Part shown: positions 1-5,559 of the stretch, in pieces
How positions within the stretch are numbered: the stretch's first letter is position 1
Layout of the letters: the number at the start of each line of letters is the position of its first letter
Source: an uncultured Clostridia bacterium
Lineage (GTDB): Bacteria > Bacillota > Clostridia > Christensenellales > Pumilibacteraceae
Direction of reading: 5' to 3'
Length of the DNA: 7,579 nt
Assembly: GCA_934270565.1 (NCBI GenBank)
Contig: CAKQPR010000036.1
Span: 1-7,579, forward strand
Notes under the pieces: generated by a model
What the model saw: the letters and a program-made list of their open reading frames with translations, nothing else
Told to the model about the DNA's origin: nothing
The model's database searches: none
Position numbers and translations under genes: made by a program

Positions 1-165
1 CACGATGTCATTTCGAGCGAAGTCGAGAAATCCCCTGCATCGGAAATGATAACAAACGAACACAAATACCCAAATGCTCGCCCACCACAAAAACACCCGT
101 TCGCGGCGGCTTTCTGCCATGCGCTGCGGGGCAAAAAATTTCCTTAAAACAGTATGTAAAAACGC
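1..165. other. Non-coding stretch left of the uraA promoter
   Basis: I see no gene here: no reading frame with a ribosome binding site and no recognisable protein. The left 31 bases hold a palindromic repeat listed separately. The rest is A/C-rich with one GC-rich patch around 110-131. The next upstream gene must end before the window starts. Confidence 0.6.
5..35. repeat. Short palindromic intergenic repeat (partial or edge copy)
   Basis: ATTTCGA at 10-16 and TCGAGAAAT at 23-31 form an imperfect inverted repeat, with two extra bases in one arm, around a GCGAAG centre. From memory, it resembles a short 'TCATTTCGAGCGAAG...CGAGAAATC' palindrome scattered between genes in many bacterial genomes. 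Only one copy is in the window, so the repeat status is recognition from memory, not shown by internal comparison. It may continue to the left. Confidence 0.4.
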
Positions 166-194
166 TTGACCTCAACGAAATACTATGATATAAT
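166..194 (+). promoter_or_regulatory. Sigma-A type promoter with extended -10, for leader-uraA-upp
   Basis: TTGACC (166-171) and TATAAT (189-194) are separated by 17 bp. TG at 186-187 makes it an extended -10 element. Transcription should start about 201-203, which places the 35-codon leader ORF and its terminator inside the 5' untranslated region of uraA. Confidence 0.85.
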
Positions 195-197
195 GTT

Positions 198-230
198 ACA
201 CGATAGCCACACGATAGTCACACGGAGGAT
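198..230 (+). repeat. 11-bp tandem direct repeats at the transcription start
   Basis: ACACGATAGCC (198-208) is followed directly by ACACGATAGTC (209-219), one mismatch in 11, and by a decayed third unit starting ACACGGAGG (220-228) that carries the leader ribosome binding site. The repeats begin just after the -10 box and span the predicted start site, where an operator or an initial-transcript signal could sit. No known operator is recognised. Confidence 0.55.
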
Positions 231-235
231 AAGAA

Positions 236-343
236 ATGCGCACATTCGCAGCTTGTTTGTATAGCACAACGGTAAAAAAGCGTATGGGCAACGTGTTCTC
301 TTCGGCGACTGCTTTTCAGATTTATTTTCGTTATCAATTTTGA
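236..343 (+). CDS. Putative 35-residue leader peptide of the uraA attenuator
   Basis: This short ORF begins MRTFAACLYS and ends FRYQF. GGAGG at 224-228 lies 7 bases before its ATG, and this context (GGAGGATAAGAAATG) nearly copies that of uraA itself (GGAGGTATAAGAAATG), so good translation is expected. Its second half runs through a U-rich tract (311-341, 18 T in 31), giving Phe/Tyr/Ile codons. The TGA stop at 341-343 shares its last base with the first base of the terminator stem. I infer a regulatory leader peptide like PyrL of enteric pyrBI: translation coupled to RNA polymerase pausing would decide whether the terminator forms. It resembles no family I know as a functional protein, and could be a chance ORF, but position and ribosome site argue against that. 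Confidence 0.7.
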   Translation: MRTFAACLYSTTVKKRMGNVFSSATAFQIYFRYQF

Positions 344-370
344 GGAAGTTCAAAAGGACTTCCTTTTTTT
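343..370 (+). terminator. Intrinsic terminator / attenuator in the uraA leader
   Basis: AGGAAGTTC (343-351) pairs with GGACTTCCT (356-364), nine pairs with one G-U, around an AAAA loop. A run of seven T (364-370) follows. It lies between the promoter and uraA with no other promoter apparent after it, so uraA expression must depend on read-through. A ribosome finishing the leader ORF would cover the 5' arm and prevent the hairpin. I found no PyrR-type binding loop and no convincing antiterminator helix upstream. Confidence 0.88.
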
Positions 371-402
371 ATGGTAAAAAACAAATTTCGGAGGTATAAG
401 AA

Positions 403-1914
403 ATGAACAACAATCTGGTTTACCAAGTAAATCAAAAACCGCCGTTCGGCAAGAACCTCGTGTATGCGTTTCAGCAAGTTCTCGCTATTCTGGCGGCGAC
501 GGTGCTCGTACCCGCGCTCGTAAACGGCAACGCAGCCAAAGCCTGTGCCGATATGGGTCTTACGTTCGTGTCCGCAAACATGAGTCAGGCGGCAGCGTTG
601 ATGGGGGCCGGCGTGGGAACTCTCGTGTATCTGTTGTTTACGCGTTTCAAGAGTCCGGTATTCCTCGGTAGCTCGTTCGCGTTCATCGCGCCGCTCAGCG
701 CGGGAATTCTGTACGGCTACTGCGGCATAATCTTAGGTTCCGTCTTTGCTGGGCTTGTGTACGTCGGAATCGCAATCGCGATCAAATTCGCGGGCGCGGG
801 CTGGATAAACAAACTTATGCCTCCGGTAATCATCGGCCCCACGGTCGCGCTCATCGGACTTTCGCTCTCGGGATCGGCGATGAACAACCTTATGAATATC
901 GCCGGCGGAACCGCAAACTACAATCTCATAGCCGTTGCGATCGGTATCGTAACCTTCCTCGTAACCGTTATCGTGTCGGTTAAAGGCACAAAGAGTATGA
1001 AACTGATTCCGTTCGTAATCGGAGTAGGCGCGGGATACGTTCTCGCTGTAATCGTAACCCTGTTCGGGTATACGCTCGGCGGAAATCAATACTTCAACAT
1101 CGTAAACTTCGACGCGTTCAAAAAGATAGCGGACTTTAATAACTGGCTTCCGACGATATCGTTCGTAGAAGCAATCAAAGAACTTTCCGGCAATGCAAGC
1201 ACGGCAAGAGCGTTCGATACAAGCGCCGTACTTAACCTCTTCGTCGCGTTCGCTCCCGTAGCGCTCGTCGTATTCGCGGAGCATGTAGCCGACCACAAAA
1301 ACATAAGCTCGATTATCGACAGAGACCTTCTCGCCGACCCCGGTCTCGATAAAACTCTTCTCGGCGACGGCGTGGGCTCGATAGCGGGAGCTCTCGTCGG
1401 AGGTTGCCCCAACACGACTTACGGCGAAAGCATCGGGTGCGTGGCGATCACCGGCAACGCTTCGATATGGACTATTCTTACGACTGCCATAATGTGCATA
1501 GTGCTCAGCTTCATTTATCCCGTAATGGTATTCATCGAGTCTATCCCCTCCTGCGTAGTGGGAGGCATCTGCATAGCGCTGTACGGATTTATCGCGGTAT
1601 CGGGACTGAGAATGTTCAAGCACGTAGACCTCGACAACAGCAAGAACCTCTTCATCGTGGCGGCTATCCTCGTCACCGGACTCGGCGGGCTTGTACTTAA
1701 TTTCGGCGGTACGTACGCTTCGCCTATCGTCCAGATCAGCTCGATAGCGTGCGCGCTTATCCTCGGCATAATAGTAAACCTCATCCTCAAACCGAGCAAG
1801 GCAGAAGTGGAAAAGAAAGTAGAGTATGCCGCGGACACCGAAACGGAAGAAACGATGTTCGGTACCGTACAAGTACCCGAAGAAAAAGCGGAGAAAGACG
1901 AGATCGGCAAATAA
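403..1914 (+). CDS. uraA: Uracil permease, NCS2 family (UraA/PyrP type)
   Basis: A 503-residue membrane protein that imports uracil by proton symport (family knowledge). Successive hydrophobic segments fit the 14-helix NCS2 fold. Signature stretches are PPFGKNLVYAFQQVLA near the N-terminus (13-28), GSSFAFI (89-95), MPPVIIGPTVALIGLSL (139-155), FAEHVADH (291-298) and GCPNTTYGESIG (334-345). Glu293 and Glu342 match the substrate-binding glutamates of UraA-type transporters. The protein ends in a charged, Glu/Lys-rich tail (about 464-503), probably cytosolic. The start is set by GGAGG at 390-394, 8 bases from ATG. Xanthine transporters share the fold, but upp directly downstream makes uracil the likely substrate. 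Expression appears controlled by the attenuator at 343-370. Length is somewhat above the usual 420-450 because of a long periplasmic/loop region and the tail. Confidence 0.95.
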   Translation: MNNNLVYQVNQKPPFGKNLVYAFQQVLAILAATVLVPALVNGNAAKACADMGLTFVSANMSQAAALMGAGVGTLVYLLFTRFKSPVFLGSSFAFIAPLSAGILYGYCGIILGSVFAGLVYVGIAIAIKFAGAGWINKLMPPVIIGPTVALIGLSLSGSAMNNLMNIAGGTANYNLIAVAIGIVTFLVTVIVSVKGTKSMKLIPFVIGVGAGYVLAVIVTLFGYTLGGNQYFNIVNFDAFKKIADFNNWLPTISFVEAIKELSGNASTARAFDTSAVLNLFVAFAPVALVVFAEHVADHKNISSIIDRDLLADPGLDKTLLGDGVGSIAGALVGGCPNTTYGESIGCVAITGNASIWTILTTAIMCIVLSFIYPVMVFIESIPSCVVGGICIALYGFIAVSGLRMFKHVDLDNSKNLFIVAAILVTGLGGLVLNFGGTYASPIVQISSIACALILGIIVNLILKPSKAEVEKKVEYAADTETEETMFGTVQVPEEKAEKDEIGK

Positions 1915-1944
1915 GCTCGGTTAAAACCTCAAATCGCGCGCGAA

Positions 1945-2011
1945 ACGCTCTTCGGAACGGAAGAGCGTATCCGCGTTTAAACGGAAAAAAGGAAACACGG
2001 ACGGAGCTCCG
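1945..2011 (+). other. uraA-upp intergenic hairpins without a T-tract
   Basis: ACGCTCTTC (1945-1953) and GAAGAGCGT (1960-1968) form a perfect nine-pair stem with a GGAACG loop. A second perfect palindrome, CGGAGCTCCG, lies at 2002-2011. Neither is followed by a run of T, so neither looks like an intrinsic terminator, and no promoter is evident between uraA and upp. I infer co-transcription, with the first hairpin possibly acting in mRNA processing or stability to adjust the ratio of the two products. Confidence 0.6.
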
Positions 2012-2032
2012 CCCGCAACAAAGGAGTAATAT

Positions 2033-2671
2033 ATGAAAAATTATGACAACGTAGTTATTTTCGATCACCCGCTTATCCGTCACAAAGTGGCGATTCTACG
2101 CGACGAAAAGACGAGTATGAAGGAATTCCGCGAGCTCATCGAAGAAATCACCACCCTTATGACTTACGAGAGCCTCAAAGACGTTCCCACCGTCACGAAA
2201 ACGGTAAAAACGCCGCTTGAAACGTGCGAACAGCAGGTCGTCGCGGACAACTCGATCGCGATCGTTCCCATACTTCGCGCGGGGCTCGGAATGGTAAACG
2301 GCGTTCACGTTCTGTTCCCGTCGGCACGCGTCGGACATATCGGAATGTACCGCAACGAAGAAACTCTCGAGCCGTGCGAGTATTACTGCAAGCTTCCTCA
2401 GGGTATCGAGGACAAACTCGTGCTCCTTGTCGATCCCATGCTTGCTACCGGCGGTTCGGCTTGCGACGCGATTTCGCTTCTCAAAAAGCGCGGATGCAAG
2501 AACATCAAGTTTATGGCGATCATCGGCGCTCCCGAGGGTGTGGCGAAAGTCGCCGAAGCTCATCCCGACGTCAAGATTTACGTTTCGACGCTCGACCGTT
2601 GCCTTAACGAGAACGGCTATATTCTCCCCGGGCTCGGCGACGCGGGCGACCGCCTGTTCGGCACGAAGTAA
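2033..2671 (+). CDS. upp: Uracil phosphoribosyltransferase
   Basis: A 212-residue cytosolic salvage enzyme that joins uracil to PRPP, giving UMP and pyrophosphate. The full type-I PRTase fold is present. IVPILRAGLGM (77-87) is the UPRT-specific loop, VDPMLATGGSA (133-143) is the PRPP-binding motif, and YILPGLGDAGDRLFGTK (196-212) is the uracil-recognition C-terminus. Length is normal for the family (about 208-212). AGGAG at 2022-2026 lies 6 bases before the ATG. It follows uraA by 118 bases and ends before a strong terminator, so transporter and enzyme form one import-and-trap unit. No key residue is missing. Confidence 0.97.
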   Translation: MKNYDNVVIFDHPLIRHKVAILRDEKTSMKEFRELIEEITTLMTYESLKDVPTVTKTVKTPLETCEQQVVADNSIAIVPILRAGLGMVNGVHVLFPSARVGHIGMYRNEETLEPCEYYCKLPQGIEDKLVLLVDPMLATGGSACDAISLLKKRGCKNIKFMAIIGAPEGVAKVAEAHPDVKIYVSTLDRCLNENGYILPGLGDAGDRLFGTK

Positions 2672-2705
2672 TTTCGCCGCGAACCCTTATACCTTTCTCA
2701 AAACG

Positions 2706-2733
2706 AAAAACGATCCGCCGCGGGTCGTTTTTT
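2706..2733 (+). terminator. Intrinsic terminator of uraA-upp
   Basis: AAAAACGATCC (2706-2716) pairs with GGGTCGTTTTT (2722-2732), one pair being T-G, around a GCCGC loop. Six T follow the GC part of the stem (2728-2733). It closes the pyrimidine unit 35 bases after the upp stop and 24 bases before the next promoter. The A-rich 5' side also permits function in the opposite direction. Confidence 0.9.
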
Positions 2734-2757
2734 ATGCCTCAAACGCCGCTATTCGGC

Positions 2758-2787
2758 TTGACAAACGCCGCCGCTATCGGGTATAAT
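2758..2787 (+). promoter_or_regulatory. Sigma-A type promoter of the glyA operon
   Basis: TTGACA (2758-2763), a perfect -35 box, and TATAAT (2782-2787), a perfect -10 box, are 18 bp apart. The start site should be about 2794-2796, just before the riboswitch P1 helix. It separates this unit from upp, which ends at its own terminator immediately upstream. Confidence 0.88.
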
Positions 2788-2803
2788 AACAATATGAATA
2801 AGG

Positions 2804-2875
2804 AGCTTTACGACCGACGGAGAGAGCGGAGCACCGCAAAGAAGTAAAGCTTCGGTAAAAGCCGACCGTCTGGGC
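2804..2875 (+). promoter_or_regulatory. ZTP/ZMP riboswitch aptamer (pfl motif)
   Basis: P1 is AGCTTTAC (2804-2811) with GTAAAGCT (2844-2851), eight perfect pairs. Inside it are CGACCGACGGA (2811-2821), close to the conserved CGACTGRCGGA-type segment, a small P2 hairpin GCGG/CCGC (2826-2829 with 2834-2837), and AAAGAAGT before the P1 closing strand. After a short linker, GCC (2861-2863) can pair with GGC (2873-2875), and CCGTCTGGGC (2866-2875) fits the hallmark CCGNCUGGGC of the second subdomain. Family knowledge: ZTP riboswitches sense the purine intermediate ZTP/ZMP, which builds up when 10-formyl-THF is low, and precede glyA, fhs, folD and purH. Both glyA and fhs lie downstream here. A glycine or THF aptamer fits less well. 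This is a consensus match by eye, not a covariance score. Confidence 0.82.
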
Positions 2876-2911
2876 GCACGTTTCCTGCGGGAGAAGTGCG
2901 CCTTGAATTTT
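2873..2911 (+). terminator. Terminator forming the ZTP riboswitch expression platform
   Basis: GGCGCAC (2873-2879) pairs perfectly with GTGCGCC (2896-2902). After one G-A mismatch the stem continues TTTCC/GGAGA (2881-2885 with 2890-2894, one G-U) around a TGCG loop. A moderate T-rich tail follows (TTGAATTTT, 2903-2911). The first three stem bases, GGC, are the 3' end of the conserved CTGGGC of the aptamer. Ligand binding and terminator are therefore mutually exclusive, which predicts an ON-switch: ZTP high, terminator blocked, operon transcribed. Confidence 0.8.
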
Positions 2912-2931
2912 ACAAAAAAGGAGAAAATAAA

Positions 2932-4170
2932 ATGTTTTTCGACAAACTTGCCAACCTCGATCCCGAAGTTTACGCTCCCATAAAAAGCGAACTTCTTCGG
3001 CAGCAGGGCAACATCGAGCTCATCGCGTCCGAGAATATCGTCAGCGAAGCGGTGCTTCTCGCGGCGGGCAGCGTGCTCACCAACAAATACGCCGAGGGTT
3101 ATCCCGCAAAGCGCTATTACGGCGGTTGCGTTTACGTTGACGAAGTGGAGGAGATCGCCCGCGAGCGCGCCAAAAAACTGTTCGGCGCCGAGCACGCAAA
3201 CGTTCAGCCTCACAGCGGAGCGAACGCCAACCTTGCGGTGTTCTACGCGTTCTTAAAGCCCGGGGATACCGTACTTTCGATGTCGCTCGCGCACGGCGGA
3301 CATCTTTCGCACGGCTCGCCCGTCAATATTTCGGGCAACTGGTTCAATATCGTTCCGTACTGCGTGGACGGACAAACGGGTAGAATCGATTACGACGAAG
3401 TTCGCCGTCTCGCGCTCGAAAACAAGCCTAAACTCATTCTCGCGGGCGCAAGCGCTTACCCGAGAATCATCGACTTCAAGCGTTTCCGCGAAATAGCGGA
3501 CGAAGTGGGCGCGATACTTATGGTCGATATGGCGCATATCGCGGGTCTCGTCGCGGCGGGACTTCACCCGAGCCCCGTGCCTTACGCGGACGTAGTTACC
3601 ACCACCACGCACAAAACGCTTCGCGGACCGCGCGGAGGTCTTATCCTTTGCCGCGAGTGCTACGCAAAGCAGATAGATAAAGCGATTTTCCCGGGCACTC
3701 AGGGCGGACCGCTTATGCACATAATCGCCGCAAAAGCCGTCGCGCTCGGCGAGGCGCTCAAGCCCGAATTCAGAACCTATCAGCAGAATATCGTGGATAA
3801 CGCCCGCGAACTCAGCCTTGCGCTTCTCGACAAGGGTTTCAGTCTCGTTTCGGGCGGCACGGACAACCACCTTATGCTTCTCGACCTTCGCGGCACCGAC
3901 GTTACCGGCAAGGAGCTCGAACGCCGTCTCGACGAAGTTCATATCACCGCCAACAAGAACGCCGTTCCGTTCGACCCGCAAAGCCCGTTCATCACCAGCG
4001 GACTTCGCCTCGGCACTCCCGCCGTCACCTCGCGCGGCTTCGGCAAGAAGGAAATGCGCGACATAGCCGGCTTTATCGCGGACGTATGCTTCGACTTCGA
4101 CGCAAAGAAGGACGAGGTGAACGCCGCCGTTGCCGAAATGTGCGGTCGCTTCCCCATTTACGAGGACTAA
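2932..4170 (+). CDS. glyA: Serine hydroxymethyltransferase
   Basis: A 412-residue PLP enzyme converting serine and THF to glycine and 5,10-methylene-THF in the cytosol. The Schiff-base lysine is Lys228 in TTTTHKTLRGPRGG (223-236). Other family landmarks are IASEN with Glu34, NKYAEGYPAKRYYGG (51-65) with the substrate tyrosines, VDMAHIAGL (198-206) with PLP-binding Asp199 and His202, and SGLRLGTPA (356-364) with the carboxylate-binding Arg359. Length is normal (about 410-420). I chose ATG at 2932 because AAGGAG (2919-2924) stands at the right distance and MFFDKL matches the family N-terminus. The frame stays open to a GTG at 2896, but that lies inside the terminator stem. It is the first gene of the ZTP-controlled operon and is followed after 3 bases by the next ORF. 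Confidence 0.97.
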   Translation: MFFDKLANLDPEVYAPIKSELLRQQGNIELIASENIVSEAVLLAAGSVLTNKYAEGYPAKRYYGGCVYVDEVEEIARERAKKLFGAEHANVQPHSGANANLAVFYAFLKPGDTVLSMSLAHGGHLSHGSPVNISGNWFNIVPYCVDGQTGRIDYDEVRRLALENKPKLILAGASAYPRIIDFKRFREIADEVGAILMVDMAHIAGLVAAGLHPSPVPYADVVTTTTHKTLRGPRGGLILCRECYAKQIDKAIFPGTQGGPLMHIIAAKAVALGEALKPEFRTYQQNIVDNARELSLALLDKGFSLVSGGTDNHLMLLDLRGTDVTGKELERRLDEVHITANKNAVPFDPQSPFITSGLRLGTPAVTSRGFGKKEMRDIAGFIADVCFDFDAKKDEVNAAVAEMCGRFPIYED

Positions 4171-4173
4171 ACG

Positions 4174-5538
4174 TTGAATATTCTGGTTGCAGGCGAAGGA
4201 GCGCGGGCGTTTGCCGTCGCGAAAGCCGTCGGAAAATCGGGCGGCGTGGCGTTTCTATTGCCCGAAATCGCCGCCGAAGGCTTTTACCTCACCCTCGAAT
4301 GCAACCCTTCCGACCCCTTGTCCGTCGCCGAAGCCGCCGAGCGGGAACAAATTTCGCTCGCCGTGATTACCGACGAAAAAATCATGCGGTCCGCGCTTCC
4401 CGACCGCCTCGAAGGCAAGGGGATCCGCGTTTTCGCTCCCGCCCCGCGCACGGCGGAAATACTCTCGGACAGAACGGCGGTTGCCGAACTTGCCCGAGCC
4501 GCCGACGTTCCGACTCCGTTTCAAAAGATTCTCTCGTCCGAAGCGGAAGCGGCAAAATTCCTCGAAAGCAACCCAAACCGCGAATACGTCGTAAAATCGC
4601 CCGATAAAACCAAACGTGCGGTGATCGCAACCACGAAAAAACGCGCGCTTGCCGCAGTCGCCAAGGTGCTCGCTACTAAAAAATCGGTCATCGTCGAAAC
4701 CCGCGTGTTCGGGCATTTTATCGGCGCGAGCGTGATCACCGACGGCGAAACGGCGTTCATAGCGCCCGCGACGCTGCCGACGAAGGACGGAAAAGGCGGG
4801 CGTTACGGCGCCGTCGCCCCCAACCCTTACTGTAACGAGCGCGTTAAAACCGAAACGCGCATGCGGATAATTTATCCATTCCTTACGGCGATGAAACGCG
4901 CGGGGATCGCTTCCCGCGGCTGGTACAATTTCGACATAATGCTTACCGGCTACGGTCCGCTTTTCCTCGGTCTCGACTTTTTCCCGCCCGAAACGGAAGC
5001 CGAAACCGTTCTCGCGCTCATGAAATCCGATTTCGCGTTTCTCGCGGCGAACGCGGCTTGCGGAACGCTCGAAACCTGCCGAGCGGAATTCTCTTCCGAC
5101 TACGCGCTTACCGTTGCGGTGGACGAAAATTCGCCCGAAAGACCGTGCCGCGCGGTGCAGGAAAACGCATACGATTATGTAAATTTAGGACGCGTCCGCT
5201 TTCTCGGCGCGGAAATCGAGCCGCTCGCGGACAGAATAGCGACCGTTACCGTCGCGACGCCCACGTTCAATTCGGCTTATCACGGAGCCATGGACGTAGC
5301 CGAGCTTTCGGGGCTGGACGGCGATTTTTCCCGCGAAGTCGGCATGGACGCTTACGCCGAAATCTGCCGCAAAAAAGAGATCGAGCACGCAAGAGCCGTG
5401 CGCCGCGCGGAAATCGAGAAAAACCGCGAGTATTACACGAGTATGCGGTTTACGGAATTCGACTACAACGATCCCGCTTACCGCGAGAGAATAAAGAAGG
5501 AACTGTCGGCGATAAACCGCGACGAACGGAACAAATAA
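4174..5538 (+). CDS. Divergent PurD-like ATP-grasp protein
   Basis: A 454-residue relative of phosphoribosylamine-glycine ligase (PurD/GARS). It keeps the overall order: Rossmann-like MNILVAGEGARAFA (1-14), DRTAVAELARAADVPTP (99-115), VVKSPDK (139-145), IVETRVFGHFIGASVITDGE (173-192), FDIMLTGYGPLFL (253-265), PPETEAETVLALMKSDF (271-287) and a C-terminal FSREVGMDAY (385-394). Most signatures are gone: the ATP-loop ADGLAAGKGV, the substrate loop DTGPNTGGMGA (here KDGKGGRYGAVAP, 204-216) and the metal-binding EFNxRFGDPE (here GLDFFPPE, 266-273). A charged helical tail (about 395-454) goes beyond normal PurD (about 420-430). The start is TTG at 4174: GAGGA at 4162-4166 is 7 bases away and the encoded N-terminus fits PurD. 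It is probably translationally coupled to glyA. It may be a pseudoenzyme, a regulator, or an ATP-grasp ligase with another substrate. Ordinary GARS activity looks unlikely. Family assignment is confident, function is not. Confidence 0.8.
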   Translation: MNILVAGEGARAFAVAKAVGKSGGVAFLLPEIAAEGFYLTLECNPSDPLSVAEAAEREQISLAVITDEKIMRSALPDRLEGKGIRVFAPAPRTAEILSDRTAVAELARAADVPTPFQKILSSEAEAAKFLESNPNREYVVKSPDKTKRAVIATTKKRALAAVAKVLATKKSVIVETRVFGHFIGASVITDGETAFIAPATLPTKDGKGGRYGAVAPNPYCNERVKTETRMRIIYPFLTAMKRAGIASRGWYNFDIMLTGYGPLFLGLDFFPPETEAETVLALMKSDFAFLAANAACGTLETCRAEFSSDYALTVAVDENSPERPCRAVQENAYDYVNLGRVRFLGAEIEPLADRIATVTVATPTFNSAYHGAMDVAELSGLDGDFSREVGMDAYAEICRKKEIEHARAVRRAEIEKNREYYTSMRFTEFDYNDPAYRERIKKELSAINRDERNK

Positions 5539-5559
5539 GAATAAAAAGGAGTTACGGCT

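Noticed and set aside
236..402. PyrR-binding antiterminator or purine-type riboswitch in the uraA leader
   Set aside because: I found no conserved PyrR loop sequence and no purine aptamer core, only the ORF, the U-rich tract and the terminator.
733..1872. A 379-residue open frame on the - strand opposite uraA
   Set aside because: It lies wholly inside the confidently identified uraA, has low-complexity Arg/Tyr/Glu-rich composition typical of antisense frames, and shows no family motif.
1781..1914. The charged C-terminal tail of UraA as a separate domain or frameshift product
   Set aside because: It continues in frame with similar codon use and is simply a low-complexity Glu/Lys tail. Nothing shows a domain.
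2811..2902. Glycine or THF riboswitch instead of ZTP upstream of glyA
   Set aside because: GGAGAGAGC and CACCG recall a glycine aptamer, but its partner CUCUCAGG segment and AAGGAC are missing. CCGTCTGGGC and the P1 layout fit the ZTP motif better.
2896..2931. GTG at 2896 as an upstream start of glyA
   Set aside because: It falls in the terminator stem with no ribosome site. The 12 extra residues do not belong to the family, while ATG 2932 has AAGGAG at the proper distance.
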